From the NCBI GenBank assembly GCA_963556145.1, contig OY744461.1, positions 8,008,891 through 8,072,890 on the forward strand: a stretch of DNA of 64,000 nt. Direction: 5' to 3'. The first letter of the stretch is position 1. Each line of letters starts with the position of its first letter. The position numbers were made by a program, and so were the translations under genes. The notes under the pieces are model-generated. The model saw nothing but the letters and a program-made list of their open reading frames with translations, was not told the DNA's origin and made no database searches. The stretch is from Hygrocybe punicea (lineage: Eukaryota > Basidiomycota > Agaricomycetes > Agaricales > Hygrophoraceae). Positions 23,299 through 33,142 of the stretch are shown piece after piece.

Positions 23299-24426
23299 CT
23301 ACCGAATGGGCCTGCGAGGCTCCGTGGGGTGGATCGTGGGCGTACGGGGTTGACTGGGGTAGTGGGTGACGTGGTGTGTTGGGGGCATCGAAGAAGGAGG
23401 GGGGCAGACTCGTTTGGGATGGGAGGGGGCCGTACAGAGGCGTGGGGGCATGAACGTGGCCGTAGGGGCTGGTTGTGGGTCCGGTGTTGGTCCTGGATGA
23501 TGGCACGCAGGGGCCAATGGTGGGGCGATGTGGGACAGCATTGGGGGCTTGAACGTGGCGGGGGTGGCTTGTACAGCGTCATGGAGGGCGATATGGGGGT
23601 CCTGGCGGTGGTACGCAGCTGCCGGGGGTTGAAACGAGAGTGGAACGGGGGTGGATGTGGTGGAATTGGTCAAAAACAAGGTATGTTTGGGGCTGGCGCG
23701 GGTTTCTGGGGATGGCGGGGGCTCAGACGGCAGGGGCGTGTTACGGATGGCCTCTGGGGACGACGGCGAGGGCGGAGACGTGGACGGCTGGCAACACAAG
23801 GGTGAAACGAGGGCAGATACGCTGGGACAGGTCAAAAATGGCGTCTGTTGAGTGTCGGCATGGTTTTCTGGAGACGGCGCGGGCTCAAATGGTAGTGGCG
23901 TGCTGATACTTGCTGCCAGGGATGACGGAGAGGGCACAGAGGGGGTCAACGAGTGAGTCGAGGGCGAAACGAGGGTGGACATGGCTGGAAATGAGTTGGT
24001 GGATGAAGGGGGCAATGGTGAGGGCGATTTCGGGTTCGGCTCTGGCCCAAATGTTGGTGGCGTGGCGTGGCTCGTTGCTGGGGATAACGGCGAGGCCGTT
24101 GACGCAAACGGGGGGCGATTCGGGTCTGAAACGGGGGGGAACGCGTCAATACGTGAATTATCGTCGCATTGGCGCACGCGGACGCATTTTTCCAGGGACA
24201 ATGCGGGCGCAGACGATGGCGGCGTGTGTTGGAACACCCCTGGGGACGATTGTGAGGGTGTACGCGAAGACGGGGGCCGAAACGAGGTGGAAACGGGTGG
24301 GGATGCGTCAATACGTGTATTAACATTGCATTGGCGCGTGTGGACACGTTTTCCTGCACGGGAACCGCGGGGACGGCGAGGACGGGCATACCTGGGACTG
24401 CACATGCAACAGCCGTTGCAATGCAC
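23299..24426 (-). CDS. Proline/serine-rich ORF of element C (gag-like position)
   Basis: 375 codons reading in the sense of element C, starting about 490 bp after the primer-binding site. The product is low-complexity (Pro, Ser, Thr, Arg) with no zinc knuckle or known domain. It could be a degenerate gag or simply an open frame favoured by base composition. I give no function. Confidence 0.3.
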   Translation of the reverse strand: MHCNGCCMCSPRYARPRRPRGSRAGKRVHTRQCNVNTRIDASPPVSTSFRPPSSRTPSQSSPGVFQHTPPSSAPALSLEKCVRVRQCDDNSRIDAFPPVSDPNRPPFASTASPLSPATSHATPPTFGPEPNPKSPSPLPPSSTNSFPAMSTLVSPSTHSLTPSVPSPSSLAASISTPLPFEPAPSPENHADTQQTPFLTCPSVSALVSPLCCQPSTSPPSPSSPEAIRNTPLPSEPPPSPETRASPKHTLFLTNSTTSTPVPLSFQPPAAAYHRQDPHIALHDAVQATPATFKPPMLSHIAPPLAPACHHPGPTPDPQPAPTATFMPPRLCTAPSHPKRVCPPPSSMPPTHHVTHYPSQPRTPTIHPTEPRRPIR

Positions 24427-24913
24427 GCGCTTTCCTTCGACTACCGGGTCTCCGTTTTGCGTTCAACGCGTGGGTGACACTCCATGTTGGACGGGCTCGT
24501 TGCAGCCGTTTTGGGGCATTCTGGGTCTGGTCTTTCGAGCGGGATCTGTGGGGCGTCGAATGCCGGGTCCGTTGGTGGTGTTAAAATGAGCGTGGGTGGC
24601 GGGAGTAGTGTAAATAAACGGAAATGCGAAGGGGTGGGCATGTTGAACACCATGTGACGTGGCCGTGATGCTGTGACAAAAAGGCCAAAAGGCCGAGTGC
24701 TGCAGCCCTGGAGGCGCAACTGGTACGAAATAACCATACGGAGGTGTCGAAAACATCAGAAATGGGCCTTAAGAGCTGGTGGGAGACTGGAGGTGCTTGA
24801 AATGCTGCTGAATACGGGGCACTGTTGACTATGGTGCACTGTTGCTGCCAGAAAGAGGGAAAGGTGCCAAAATGGCAAAGTCAAAGAGAGATAAGTGAAG
24901 AAGAGCTTGACAG

Positions 24914-24931
24914 TCCTCGTGGTGGGCTCCA
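24914..24931 (-). other. Primer-binding site of element C
   Basis: TGGAGCCCACCACGAGGA, two bases after the LTR, differs at one base from the site in elements A and B. It starts with TGG, complementary to the CCA end of a tRNA. I cannot name the tRNA. Confidence 0.7.
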
Positions 24932-25092
24932 GATGTGGTGAACGCGGCCTGGGTAGGCACGGATTCGGGGTGTGCGAGATCGTTGTCAGTGGGGTCAAAA
25001 CCCAAAACTCTTCTTGCTTGTGACTATTTACAACAGCCACTACATACAAATAATAGAACAAATAGGGAATATAGTAAAGTGAGTGAATACGT

Positions 25093-25705
25093 TGTAGAGG
25101 CCCCGGGCCCTCTGGACCCGAATCCTCTTCATATCCCACTTCGTCCTCGTCCATTCCCATTCACGTATCATCGATTCCGCCCGTTTCCGGTCTTTTCCGT
25201 CGATTCCGCTCCGGATTCCGCCTCCGGAATCGTTCATACTCAAGATGCGATGTCTCTAACGACCCGGAATCAGTACATATATAGTTACATATGATATATC
25301 TTCGTTTCCCGTTACTTAGTACATAGCACCATTCCCCCTATACTCCGCTCCACCTCTCTACCATCAGTTACAGCCTTCGCTTGTAGTACATAGTTACTAC
25401 AGCACAGGATCTCTCCCAGTAGTATAAAAGATGTACCCTTATACTACAACCTATATATTATCATATCCCACCATATCATATTACATCCTATCGTATTGCA
25501 TCCCTTCAGTTCTATTTCTTAGTCCTCGCTTCGTATCATCTCATTAGTCTTCGTACTCCACTCCCTTCACTTCCCCTCTGATCCAGAACCCTGGATTCGG
25601 GTTGGATTGACTAGACTATAGACACTAAACTCCTCTGATCACTTCTTAGCTGATCACCACTTTTGTAGATTCCCATTCGGGTCTACAACTGAACTCGCCG
25701 TCACA
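25093..25705 (+). repeat. 5' LTR of element B
   Basis: TGTAGAGG to GTCACA, 613 bp. It begins with a short hairpin (AGAGG with CCTCT) like the LTRs of A, C and F. Confidence 0.88.
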
Positions 25706-25707
25706 AC

Positions 25708-25725
25708 TGGAGCCCACCGCGAGGA
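25708..25725 (+). other. Primer-binding site of element B
   Basis: TGGAGCCCACCGCGAGGA, two bases after the 5' LTR, identical to the site of element A. Confidence 0.75.
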
Positions 25726-25899
25726 GTTTATTTCTTTTGTCTTTTCATACCCTCCCCACGGTCGGCTTTGACTTTCATGACGTTTCCCTCTTCTACCCGA
25801 CTCTAGTTATTTAGTTCCGCTTACGCCTTCGACCTCGACCTCGAACCTCCTCGACCCGACCCGCTTTCCGACCCGCATCCCGATTTAGACATTCCCGAT

Positions 25900-27756
25900 A
25901 TGACGTACGGATTGATGCCTCTCCGAGGTGATCGTTCAGCCCCGACGTTTCATGGTGACGAACACGACCTTCCCTGCTTCTTTGACGAAATTGACATGCT
26001 CGGCTCCGACTGTGGACTCACGGACGCTATGAAGATTCGCTACACGCTCCGGTACCTCGATAACGACGATTACGAACTTTGGTCTACCCTACCCGCCGCT
26101 TCAGCAAAGGACTTCATTGCTTTCCGACGTGCCGTCTTCGACTTTTATCCCGGTGCTACGAATTCCATCCGGTATACGATCTCGGATCTCGATCAACTTA
26201 CGCGACGACAATCGGCTTACGGTATAGAGAACAAAGCGGACTTAGGACAATATTTCCGGGATTTCATACGCATTTCCGGTGTCTTGTTTGACAACGGCCG
26301 TCTAACGGATAAGCAACAGAACACATACTTCGCCAACGGATTCGACTCAGACCTTCGTCTATGTATTGAAGAACGCCTCCATTACCTTCTTCCCGACCAT
26401 TACCACGACGATCCGTACCCGCTCGATGTTTTCCACGATGCCGCCTTATTCCTACTTTCCGGTTATCGCTCCGTTCCGAAATCCCCTTCCCTTGCCGTTA
26501 CCATCTCTAGTCCCGATTCCGGTCCCAGTCCCCCACCTGTCATAGCTTTGTCATCTCCGGTCCCGATTCTGACCTCGATCCCGCCCACCGTCGTTCGTTC
26601 CGTCGCCCACGTTCATTCCGGTCCTACGTATACTCCGTCCTCTTTATCGCATATTCCGTCCCTGTCCATTCCGGTGCCCGTCGAGACCGTCATTTGTTTA
26701 CAGGTGTTGTCGTCCAGTCCCGTGTCGTCCCCGTCCGATCCCATTCCCAATTTATCGATGCCGGTCACCGATTTATCCAATTCATTTCCTATTTCGTCCC
26801 CGTCGTCTTCGGATTCATCCCCTCCGGTTTCCGTCCATGAACTCGTACCGGACCCGCTCCCATTGTCATCGGATTCTCCAGAAATAGACATTCTGCCCCC
26901 GATATTGTCGCCATATTGTCCTCCGTCACCGTCTATTGAGATTCCGTCGACTTTGGTTGAGTATTCCGTACCCGTTCCCATTCCGGACCCCATTCCTCCC
27001 CTTTTATCTGATTTCGATTCCGGTCCCGGTTCCGTTATGTCGACCCCTTCGTTCCTGGTTCCCCTCGTCGTTCCCGCTCCCGTATCGTCTCCGGTTCCCT
27101 CCTCGCCCACTTGGGGCACTTTGTCGTTTCCGCCCGCTTGGGGCACCCCGTCGTTTTTAGACCCGTTACGCAGCACACCCATTATATGGGATCGTGTTGG
27201 TGTCAGCACTCCGGTTCTCGATTTTATTTTATTCCTCATTTCCGTCTTCATTCTACTTTGTGATCGCATTCTGGACCTCCGCCCCCTCGACACCTCGCTC
27301 GAATATTTGCAAGAAGTTCTCCGCCTCCTCTCGTCGTTCCGCCTCCGACCTTCTTTCAGAAACTCTTGTGGGGATGTAGACCCGTTTCCGTCTCCTATTT
27401 TTGCGTTTTCGTCTTCCGTTCCGCTTTCCGTTCACGCTCCCGGCCTCCACTTATTTATATTTTCGTTTCCGTTTATAGTTTTCCTTGTTTCCCGTTTGTT
27501 TCGATCCCATTCCGTGTCCGTTGTATTCCGGTCCCGCCCTCCACCTCGACCTCCAGATTCTGGCTTATGTAGTTACCCGTTTCTCCCTTTCCGTTATAGA
27601 TTTTATTATGTACTCATTTTATTTTTATGTACATTGTCCCGCGGTTCGTTTCCCCTCCTTTTCTGTCCATTTCCCTTCTACTCCCTTCTCCTTTCGTCGA
27701 GTTTTGTGTCGATCATGTCGAGTTGGCCAAAGATATGGGCTTGGTTCGCGCTGTAG
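25900..27756 (+). CDS. Gag-like ORF of element B (disrupted at its 3' end by element D)
   Basis: 618 codons. Residues about 1-195 match the gag of element A in order: HGDEHDLPCFFDEI, YELWSTLPAA, FYPGATNSIRYT, AYGIENKADLGQYFRDFIRISG, and a DPYPLDVFHDAALFLL stretch. The rest is Ser/Pro-rich and hydrophobic, with no zinc knuckle and no protease motif. Gag would coat the element RNA and form particles. The stop at 27754-27756 comes from the TGTAG start of element D's LTR, so the original end is lost. The ORF overlapped the 3' end of the antisense gene. The late part may not be real coding sequence. Confidence 0.7.
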   Translation: MTYGLMPLRGDRSAPTFHGDEHDLPCFFDEIDMLGSDCGLTDAMKIRYTLRYLDNDDYELWSTLPAASAKDFIAFRRAVFDFYPGATNSIRYTISDLDQLTRRQSAYGIENKADLGQYFRDFIRISGVLFDNGRLTDKQQNTYFANGFDSDLRLCIEERLHYLLPDHYHDDPYPLDVFHDAALFLLSGYRSVPKSPSLAVTISSPDSGPSPPPVIALSSPVPILTSIPPTVVRSVAHVHSGPTYTPSSLSHIPSLSIPVPVETVICLQVLSSSPVSSPSDPIPNLSMPVTDLSNSFPISSPSSSDSSPPVSVHELVPDPLPLSSDSPEIDILPPILSPYCPPSPSIEIPSTLVEYSVPVPIPDPIPPLLSDFDSGPGSVMSTPSFLVPLVVPAPVSSPVPSSPTWGTLSFPPAWGTPSFLDPLRSTPIIWDRVGVSTPVLDFILFLISVFILLCDRILDLRPLDTSLEYLQEVLRLLSSFRLRPSFRNSCGDVDPFPSPIFAFSSSVPLSVHAPGLHLFIFSFPFIVFLVSRLFRSHSVSVVFRSRPPPRPPDSGLCSYPFLPFRYRFYYVLILFLCTLSRGSFPLLFCPFPFYSLLLSSSFVSIMSSWPKIWAWFAL

Positions 27757-27901
27757 TAGTGGTGCCTGTCATGTCACGTGACCTGGACCTTAGTCAGTAG
27801 CCAGTTCTGGATGTAGTAGACAGACTTCTATCCCATCCACCTTGACCTTTCCGTGCGATTCCGTCCCTGATCCCGAGAGGTCCCTCGGGACCACTCCATC
27901 G

Positions 27902-27927
27902 TGGTGATGAGAGCGCGATTCGACCCA
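27902..27927 (+). other. Primer-binding site of element D
   Basis: It begins TGGTGATGAGAGCGCGATTC and continues in a way that resembles the complement of a whole tRNA acceptor strand plus T-arm (its complement contains TCGAATC before the stem). It differs from the site used by A, B and C. The tRNA is not identified. Confidence 0.5.
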
Positions 27928-28046
27928 CGCAGCTAGACGAGACCACCCCATTCCACTCATATATCGATTTTCAGTACAGAGCAACACATCTTCGAGCACA
28001 GAGAACACCCCGAGAGCCCACCCGCGCGATTCCACGCAGCAAACCC

Positions 28047-29216
28047 ATGCAAAACCCTACCAAAAACAGTCTCCGAATGCCCAAGCGCTTCGTCCGCATC
28101 CTGCTACACGCCCCGCGACCATCCTCACGACTTTTCGCGCAACCTCAACATTCCGCACAGCCACCTCGCGCAGCCACGTCACCAGCTTCGCCCACCAAAA
28201 ACCCAACCAACCACGCCCAACCACGGCACCCCACGCTCCTTACAAGACCCCCACGAGGCTGCCGAGCCGGACGACGAATCCAACAACGCCGTCGCGCAGC
28301 AAGACGCGCCCTCGACCTCACCGTCCCCGTTTTCGACCTTCCCTTTTATATTCAGACCCCTACAGGTACATTACTGAACACGCAGACCCTCGCAACGCCC
28401 CCACGTCCGTACCACAACCCTACCGGTCCCGTTGCCACCTACGCCGTCCTCACCAACCCCGTTTTCACGCCCACCCATCCGTTGCCGCGTCGCCCAACAG
28501 CCACGTCACCACATCAACTCGCACTCCTCGCCCACGCTGGGACCCACTTTCTCGACCCCATGGGCACGGCACAACACGCCCGCGTCAGATCCCTCGCGCC
28601 TGAAGTACCAACACGGCCCCAACGGCCCATACCCACGCGAACGACGCGTCCAAACCCACCCAACGAAACGCAACAACGGGCTACCCGCGCGAGAACCCGC
28701 GAGCCCCACGCCGGCTCGTTTCACGGCCCCACACGCCCGTTCCCAGCACCATCAACCACCCCCGCGCGTCCACAGCCCATCCCAACGCGAACGGCACACC
28801 CCGCTCCTCCATACCCCGTCTACACACGCGCGACCCCACGTCCCAATCCCCACACGTCTACGCACCCCCACGACGACCTACCCACGCGATACGGCCCCCC
28901 CAACCGCGTACCCAGGGACGCAAATCCGTCCACCACGCCCCAAGGTCACATCCCCCATTGCCCCACCCACACGATGTACTACGATGGCCGTACCCCAAAC
29001 GGACGTGTTCATGGCCCTGCCCACGCATCGTATGGCGGCCCCACATCCCCCCGCGTCGACCCATGGCCAACGACCCATTCACTGACTCCGTGCCGTCTTT
29101 TTCCGTGTCCCTTTCCCCATTCCACCACCATTTTCCCATTTTTTAGCACATTATCCCAGTTTCCTTCTCACCCAGTGCAGGGCTCCTCGTTCTTAGACCC
29201 CCATGGAGTAGACTAG
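28047..29216 (+). CDS. Pro/Thr/Arg-rich ORF of element D
   Basis: 389 codons in the sense of element D, after the primer-binding site. It is low-complexity, with repeated Pro-Thr-Arg-His words and no domain. The CCACG-rich composition could by itself keep this frame open. Possibly a degenerate gag or no protein at all. Confidence 0.25.
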   Translation: MQNPTKNSLRMPKRFVRILLHAPRPSSRLFAQPQHSAQPPRAATSPASPTKNPTNHAQPRHPTLLTRPPRGCRAGRRIQQRRRAARRALDLTVPVFDLPFYIQTPTGTLLNTQTLATPPRPYHNPTGPVATYAVLTNPVFTPTHPLPRRPTATSPHQLALLAHAGTHFLDPMGTAQHARVRSLAPEVPTRPQRPIPTRTTRPNPPNETQQRATRARTREPHAGSFHGPTRPFPAPSTTPARPQPIPTRTAHPAPPYPVYTRATPRPNPHTSTHPHDDLPTRYGPPNRVPRDANPSTTPQGHIPHCPTHTMYYDGRTPNGRVHGPAHASYGGPTSPRVDPWPTTHSLTPCRLFPCPFPHSTTIFPFFSTLSQFPSHPVQGSSFLDPHGVD

Positions 29217-29698
29217 GCCCTTCTTGTTTCTCTGGTCGCTGTTTTGCCTTTTTCTTTCCTTTCTTGTTTTTTGCTTTTTGTTTTTTTGTTTTTTTGTTTT
29301 GTTTTGTTTTCCTCTTTTGTTAGCGACGAGGGCGTCGCTACAGAGAGGAGGGGCACTTGTAGTAGTGGTGCCTGTCATGTCACGTGACCTGGACCTTAGT
29401 CAGTAGCCAGTTCTGGATGTAGTAGACAGACTTCTATCCCATCCACCTTGACCTTTCTGTGTGATTCTGTCCCTGATGCCGAGAGGTCCCTCGGGACCAC
29501 TCCAGCGCGTAGTTGGTTCAGCTCCTTCGTCCAACGGGTTAGCTTCGAATGGACCTCCGCAACATACTCCGAGAGGCCGTCCGCAATCGTCGATATCTCC
29601 CTTTGCGTTTCCCTTGCCATCTTGCGTACTGCCCAGACGTGGTCGTTGATTCCGGCTCCGATCCGCGGGTGCTTGAACGGATTTCCTCGTCTCCCTTC

Positions 29699-30987
29699 TA
29701 GTGTTGGGGAAGTTCGGTCTCAGACCGACCCAAACCCGGTTTAGACCGAACCGAAACCGCCGGTTTCGGTTTCGGTTTGGGAAATTTCGGCTGAGACCGA
29801 ACCGTTCAGTCTCCGGTTTGGAGATTTGGCCGCGGGCCGAAACGGTTTCAAACTCAGTTTGAACCACAAACCGACAGTTCAAAGTCGGCTACATGGCTGA
29901 CTTCGAAAGTCACCCAAAGTCACCAACCCCACTAACAACACCCCCGATATACGCCAAACGAAGACGATGGAGCACCCGAGGTTGACAAAACAGGCGGCGG
30001 GGTACTCCCTGCCGCCCGCGTATGTTTTTTAATTTTATTTATTCAAACTTAACTAACGCATTTACAAATTACAGGTTGATGCACCACCACGGCCACCACC
30101 ACCACCACCACCACCACGACAATGGCAACGACAACAGCGATGGTTACAACCACCGTCAACGCCACGCCGGATGTGCCAACAGCAATGCCCACGGCCCACC
30201 CCCAGCGCCACGCCAAACGCGTTCAAAACGCGCGCCAAACGTACGTGAATGGGGTGGAGTCAACAAGGTGGAAGAGCAGCAGGGGTGGTGCATCCACCCC
30301 GCTCCTTCGTGGTATGTACCTTTATTCATTTTTTCACTGATTTATTTGTCCATTATAGAACGCGGCACCGTACCACCACCACCACGCAACACTAACACCA
30401 CCGAGGAAGGCCAACGCGGGGTCAACCCGGCCGTCGTCGTGTACAACGCGTATGACGCGTCCGGACACCCTCGCGAAGAGGCTCCTATGCCACCACCACC
30501 ACGCGTCCGCCGAAAACAACCAAAGCGGCCCAGCCGTCGTCGCGTGCACAACGCGTATGACGTGCGGGGCACCACCACCACCACCACCACCACCACCATC
30601 ACGCGTCCACCGAAAACGGCCAACGCGGTCAACCCACATCGCATGTACAACGCGTGTGACGCGTCGGGACACCCATGGAGAAGCCCGCGTGCGGCTCAAT
30701 GCCGGCGCAGGGTGTGCCAGCACCCCAGCACCCCAATCTCACCTCGCAAACAGGCTGGCCACGTCAATTGACGTGCGCAGCACTGTTGCGAGGTCAGAAT
30801 GGTGCAGGGGCACTGAGCACTAGCGGTCCGCGGTTCAGACCGCATTTGGACCGAAACCAAACCGATGCAAACGGTTTGCATCGGTTTCGGTCTGGTTTGG
30901 GGACTTTGGGTGGAAAACCGGACCATTCGGTTTCCGGTTTGGGCAAAAAGGCCCCAAACCGGACCAAACCGAACTTCCCCAACACTA
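29699..30987. mobile_element. hAT-like non-autonomous element hAT-3, nested in element B
   Basis: 1289 bp with 20-bp perfect inverted ends TAGTGTTGGGGAAGTTCGGT and an exact 8-bp duplication CTCCCTTC (29691-29698, 30988-30995). Subterminal DNA is rich in CCGGTTT/AAACCGG words, as in hAT-1. The interior has CCA/CAC trinucleotide runs (30080-30120, 30480-30610) and one hairpin module (about 30757-30800). No transposase is encoded. Confidence 0.88.
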
Positions 30988-32299
30988 CTCCCTTCGTCCC
31001 GCTCCGATTCCGTATCCGGTTCGACGTCGGTCAACGTCCACTTACTCGTCGACGCCTCTCCGGTCCGCAACCTAGGCTTCCTCACGGGCTTTGGTATCTT
31101 CTTCGCGACGACCTTTCTCTTCGGACTACCCGCCTTCACCTTCCCTTTCCTTTCCGCTTTTCCGGATCCAGTGGCCGGTCCCTTCGTCGACAATCCGCAA
31201 CGTCGTTTAAGTCTTTTGCACCGATCGCACGCGTATCCCTCGATTCCGCGACAAACCGCGTTGGCGGTCACGCACGCATCGCATTGCCGGATCCGGAACG
31301 ACTGCATATACTACGGATTAGTTAGGCACAACGAATATACGAGTCCGCGAGACATCACTTACCCCTGGAATCTTTCCCTTCGGTTCCGCGTCCTCGTTCC
31401 CGCTCGCATTTGAGAAATTGTTGCCGCTGTTGTAGTCCCCGTGAACGGTCTCGTCGTCCCGGTTGACCCTCTTATCCCGGTTGAGCTTTTTGTGTTTGAT
31501 CGCATTGAGTGCTTGAAGCTGCTCGTATTTTCGTAGTTGTTGGTTGGACCAGGTGTCCTCCTCGTCCTCGCTTCCGTGATCGCTGGTTTGTGCAGTCTCC
31601 TCCTGGTCCCTTTCCGCGGCTGCATTATCCCTTTTTGCTGCCTCTGCCGCCTTCGCCCTTTCCGCCTCCTCGATCCGCTTCTCCACCTCCGCCCTCCTAT
31701 TCATCTCCTCTTCGTATTGGCGTGATTCCTCCGCCCGTTGCCGCTCGATCCTTTCCGCCTCCTCAACCCGTTGCCTCCTCGCTTCCTCCTCCTTTTCCTC
31801 CTGCAACTGTACAGCTTCCCGACGCCTCGCCTCTTTCCGTTCCCGTTCGTAGTCCTCCCAGCTCCGCAACCACTCCTCGACCTCCACCACCATCTCTCCG
31901 CCCATCGAGAAATCCTTCGGTTCCGTCACGTCGATTCCGTTGTCCCGGATTTCCGCCAAGATTCCTCTGTAGTTCCGCTGCCGGGTATCGTTAATCCGTG
32001 CCGTTTACGGGAACGGGAACTCTTACCATGGCCCGTCGTCGTCTCACCACCCATTGCCGTGCTTCGTTCTCGAATCCGTCGCGTACGATATCAATTCCGG
32101 CCGCGTCGAATTCTAGTAACTCAGCTACGGCGCTCTCAAAATCTTGCCGCGTTTCCGCATCGAGAGTATTGAGGAATTTGTTGTATTCCGTCGACATTTG
32201 GTGTTGGTGTTTGTTGGGTTTGTTGGGCTCGTTGAGGTTGTTGTCGAGATTGTTGAAAGTCGCGTTGAAAAGTTTTCTTGTTTGTATTTGTTGCCCTGT

Positions 32300-32305
32300 C
32301 ACGTG
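32300..32305. promoter_or_regulatory. CACGTG box upstream of the antisense gene of element B
   Basis: It lies about 100 bp upstream of the antisense ATG (32197). Element A has the same palindrome about 90 bp upstream of its homologous ATG. It is a typical bHLH-factor site. A role in transcription is inference. Confidence 0.4.
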
Positions 32306-32529
32306 ACCGTTGTTCCTTTATCCAGCCGTTTCGCCCCACCCTCTTTTAGTAGCTCCGGACCACTGCTTCCCAACGCTTCGATACCCGCCGGCTTCGACTC
32401 CGCTCACGTTGTACTCTCGTTTCCGCCCATTTTCGACATCGCCTCCGCTCATTTATTCCCACGACCCCGGTATCTTCGTTATTTCGTATGGATCGACCAG
32501 GGATGGTCTCTATCTGAGTCCTGACCGGA

Positions 32530-33142
32530 TGTAGAGGCCCCGGGCCCTCTGGACCCGAATCCTCTTCATATCCCACTTCGTCCTCGTCCATTCCCATTCA
32601 CGTATCATCGATTCCGCCCGTTTCCGGTCTTTTCCGTCGATTCCGCTCCGGATTCCGCCTCCGGAATCGTTCATACTCAAGATGCGATGTCTCTAACGAC
32701 CCGGAATCAGTACGTATATAGTTACATATGATATATCTTCGTTTCCCGTTACTTAGTACATAGCACCATTCCCCCTATACTCCGCTCCACCTCTCTACCA
32801 TCAGTTACAGCCTTCGCTTGTAGTACATAGTTACTACAGCACAGGATCTCTCCCAGTAGTATAAAAGATGTACCCTTATACTACAACCTATATATTATCA
32901 TATCCCACCATATCATATTACATCCTATCGTATTGCATCCCTTCAGTTCTATTTCTTAGTCCTCGCTTCGTATCATCTCATTAGTCTTCGTACTCCACTC
33001 CCTTCACTTCCCCTCTGATCCAGAACCCTGGATTCGGGTTGGATTGACTAGACTATAGACACTAAACTCCTCTGATCACTTCTTAGCTGATCACCACTTT
33101 TGTAGATTCCCATTCGGGTCTACAACCGAACTCGCCGTCACA
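32530..33142 (+). repeat. 3' LTR of element B
   Basis: 613 bp, matching the 5' LTR except at two CpG sites (CATA/CGTA and CTGA/CCGA). This indicates a recent insertion or conversion. Confidence 0.88.

Larger units (their letters stand above)
27752..29504 (+). mobile_element. Small non-autonomous LTR retrotransposon D, nested in element B
   Basis: 147-bp LTRs at 27752-27898 and 29358-29504 (TGTAGTAG to CCACTCCA) differ at about four sites. The flanking duplication is GCGC (27748-27751 and 29505-29508). A purine-rich tract (AGAGAGGAGGGG) precedes the 3' LTR, and a primer-binding site follows the 5' LTR. The interior is 1.46 kb without enzymes. It disrupts the antisense gene and the gag-like ORF of B. 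Confidence 0.82.
27678..32197 (-). pseudogene. Antisense Zn2Cys6-type coiled-coil gene of element B, split by two insertions
   Basis: Exon 1 is 32197-32027, the first intron 32026-31978, exon 2 31977-31363 and the second intron 31362-31302. Exon 3 is in three parts: 31301-30988, then 29690-29505 after hAT-3, then 27747-27678 after element D. Omitting one target duplication at each site gives one open frame of 451 residues ending in TAG. The N-terminus (about 57 residues) is acidic. Exon 2 is a long Glu/Arg-rich coiled coil starting EVEEWLRSWEDY. Exon 3 opens with cysteines spaced C-x2-C-x6-C-x7-C-x2-C-x6-C, the fungal Zn2Cys6 pattern, followed by basic residues. It ends in heptads (ISTIADGLSEYVAEVHSKL). 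The homologue in element A (55075-56462) has the same three-exon plan. The role is unknown; a nuclear DNA-binding function is inferred. Confidence 0.75.
25093..33142 (+). mobile_element. Gypsy-like non-autonomous LTR element B, nested in the LTR of C
   Basis: Identical-length 613-bp LTRs (25093-25705, 32530-33142) differ at only two positions that I can see. The duplication ACGT flanks it (25089-25092, 33143-33146). The first LTR of C preserves the empty site, confirming the 4-bp duplication. B has a primer-binding site, a gag-like ORF on the plus strand and an antisense spliced gene, but no protease, reverse transcriptase or integrase. Element D (27752-29504) and hAT-3 (29699-30987) sit inside it. 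Confidence 0.88.

Noticed and set aside
23245..24589. Gly/Trp/Arg-rich plus-strand ORFs in element C
   Set aside because: They are shadows of the Pro/Ser-rich minus frame in stop-poor GC-rich DNA.
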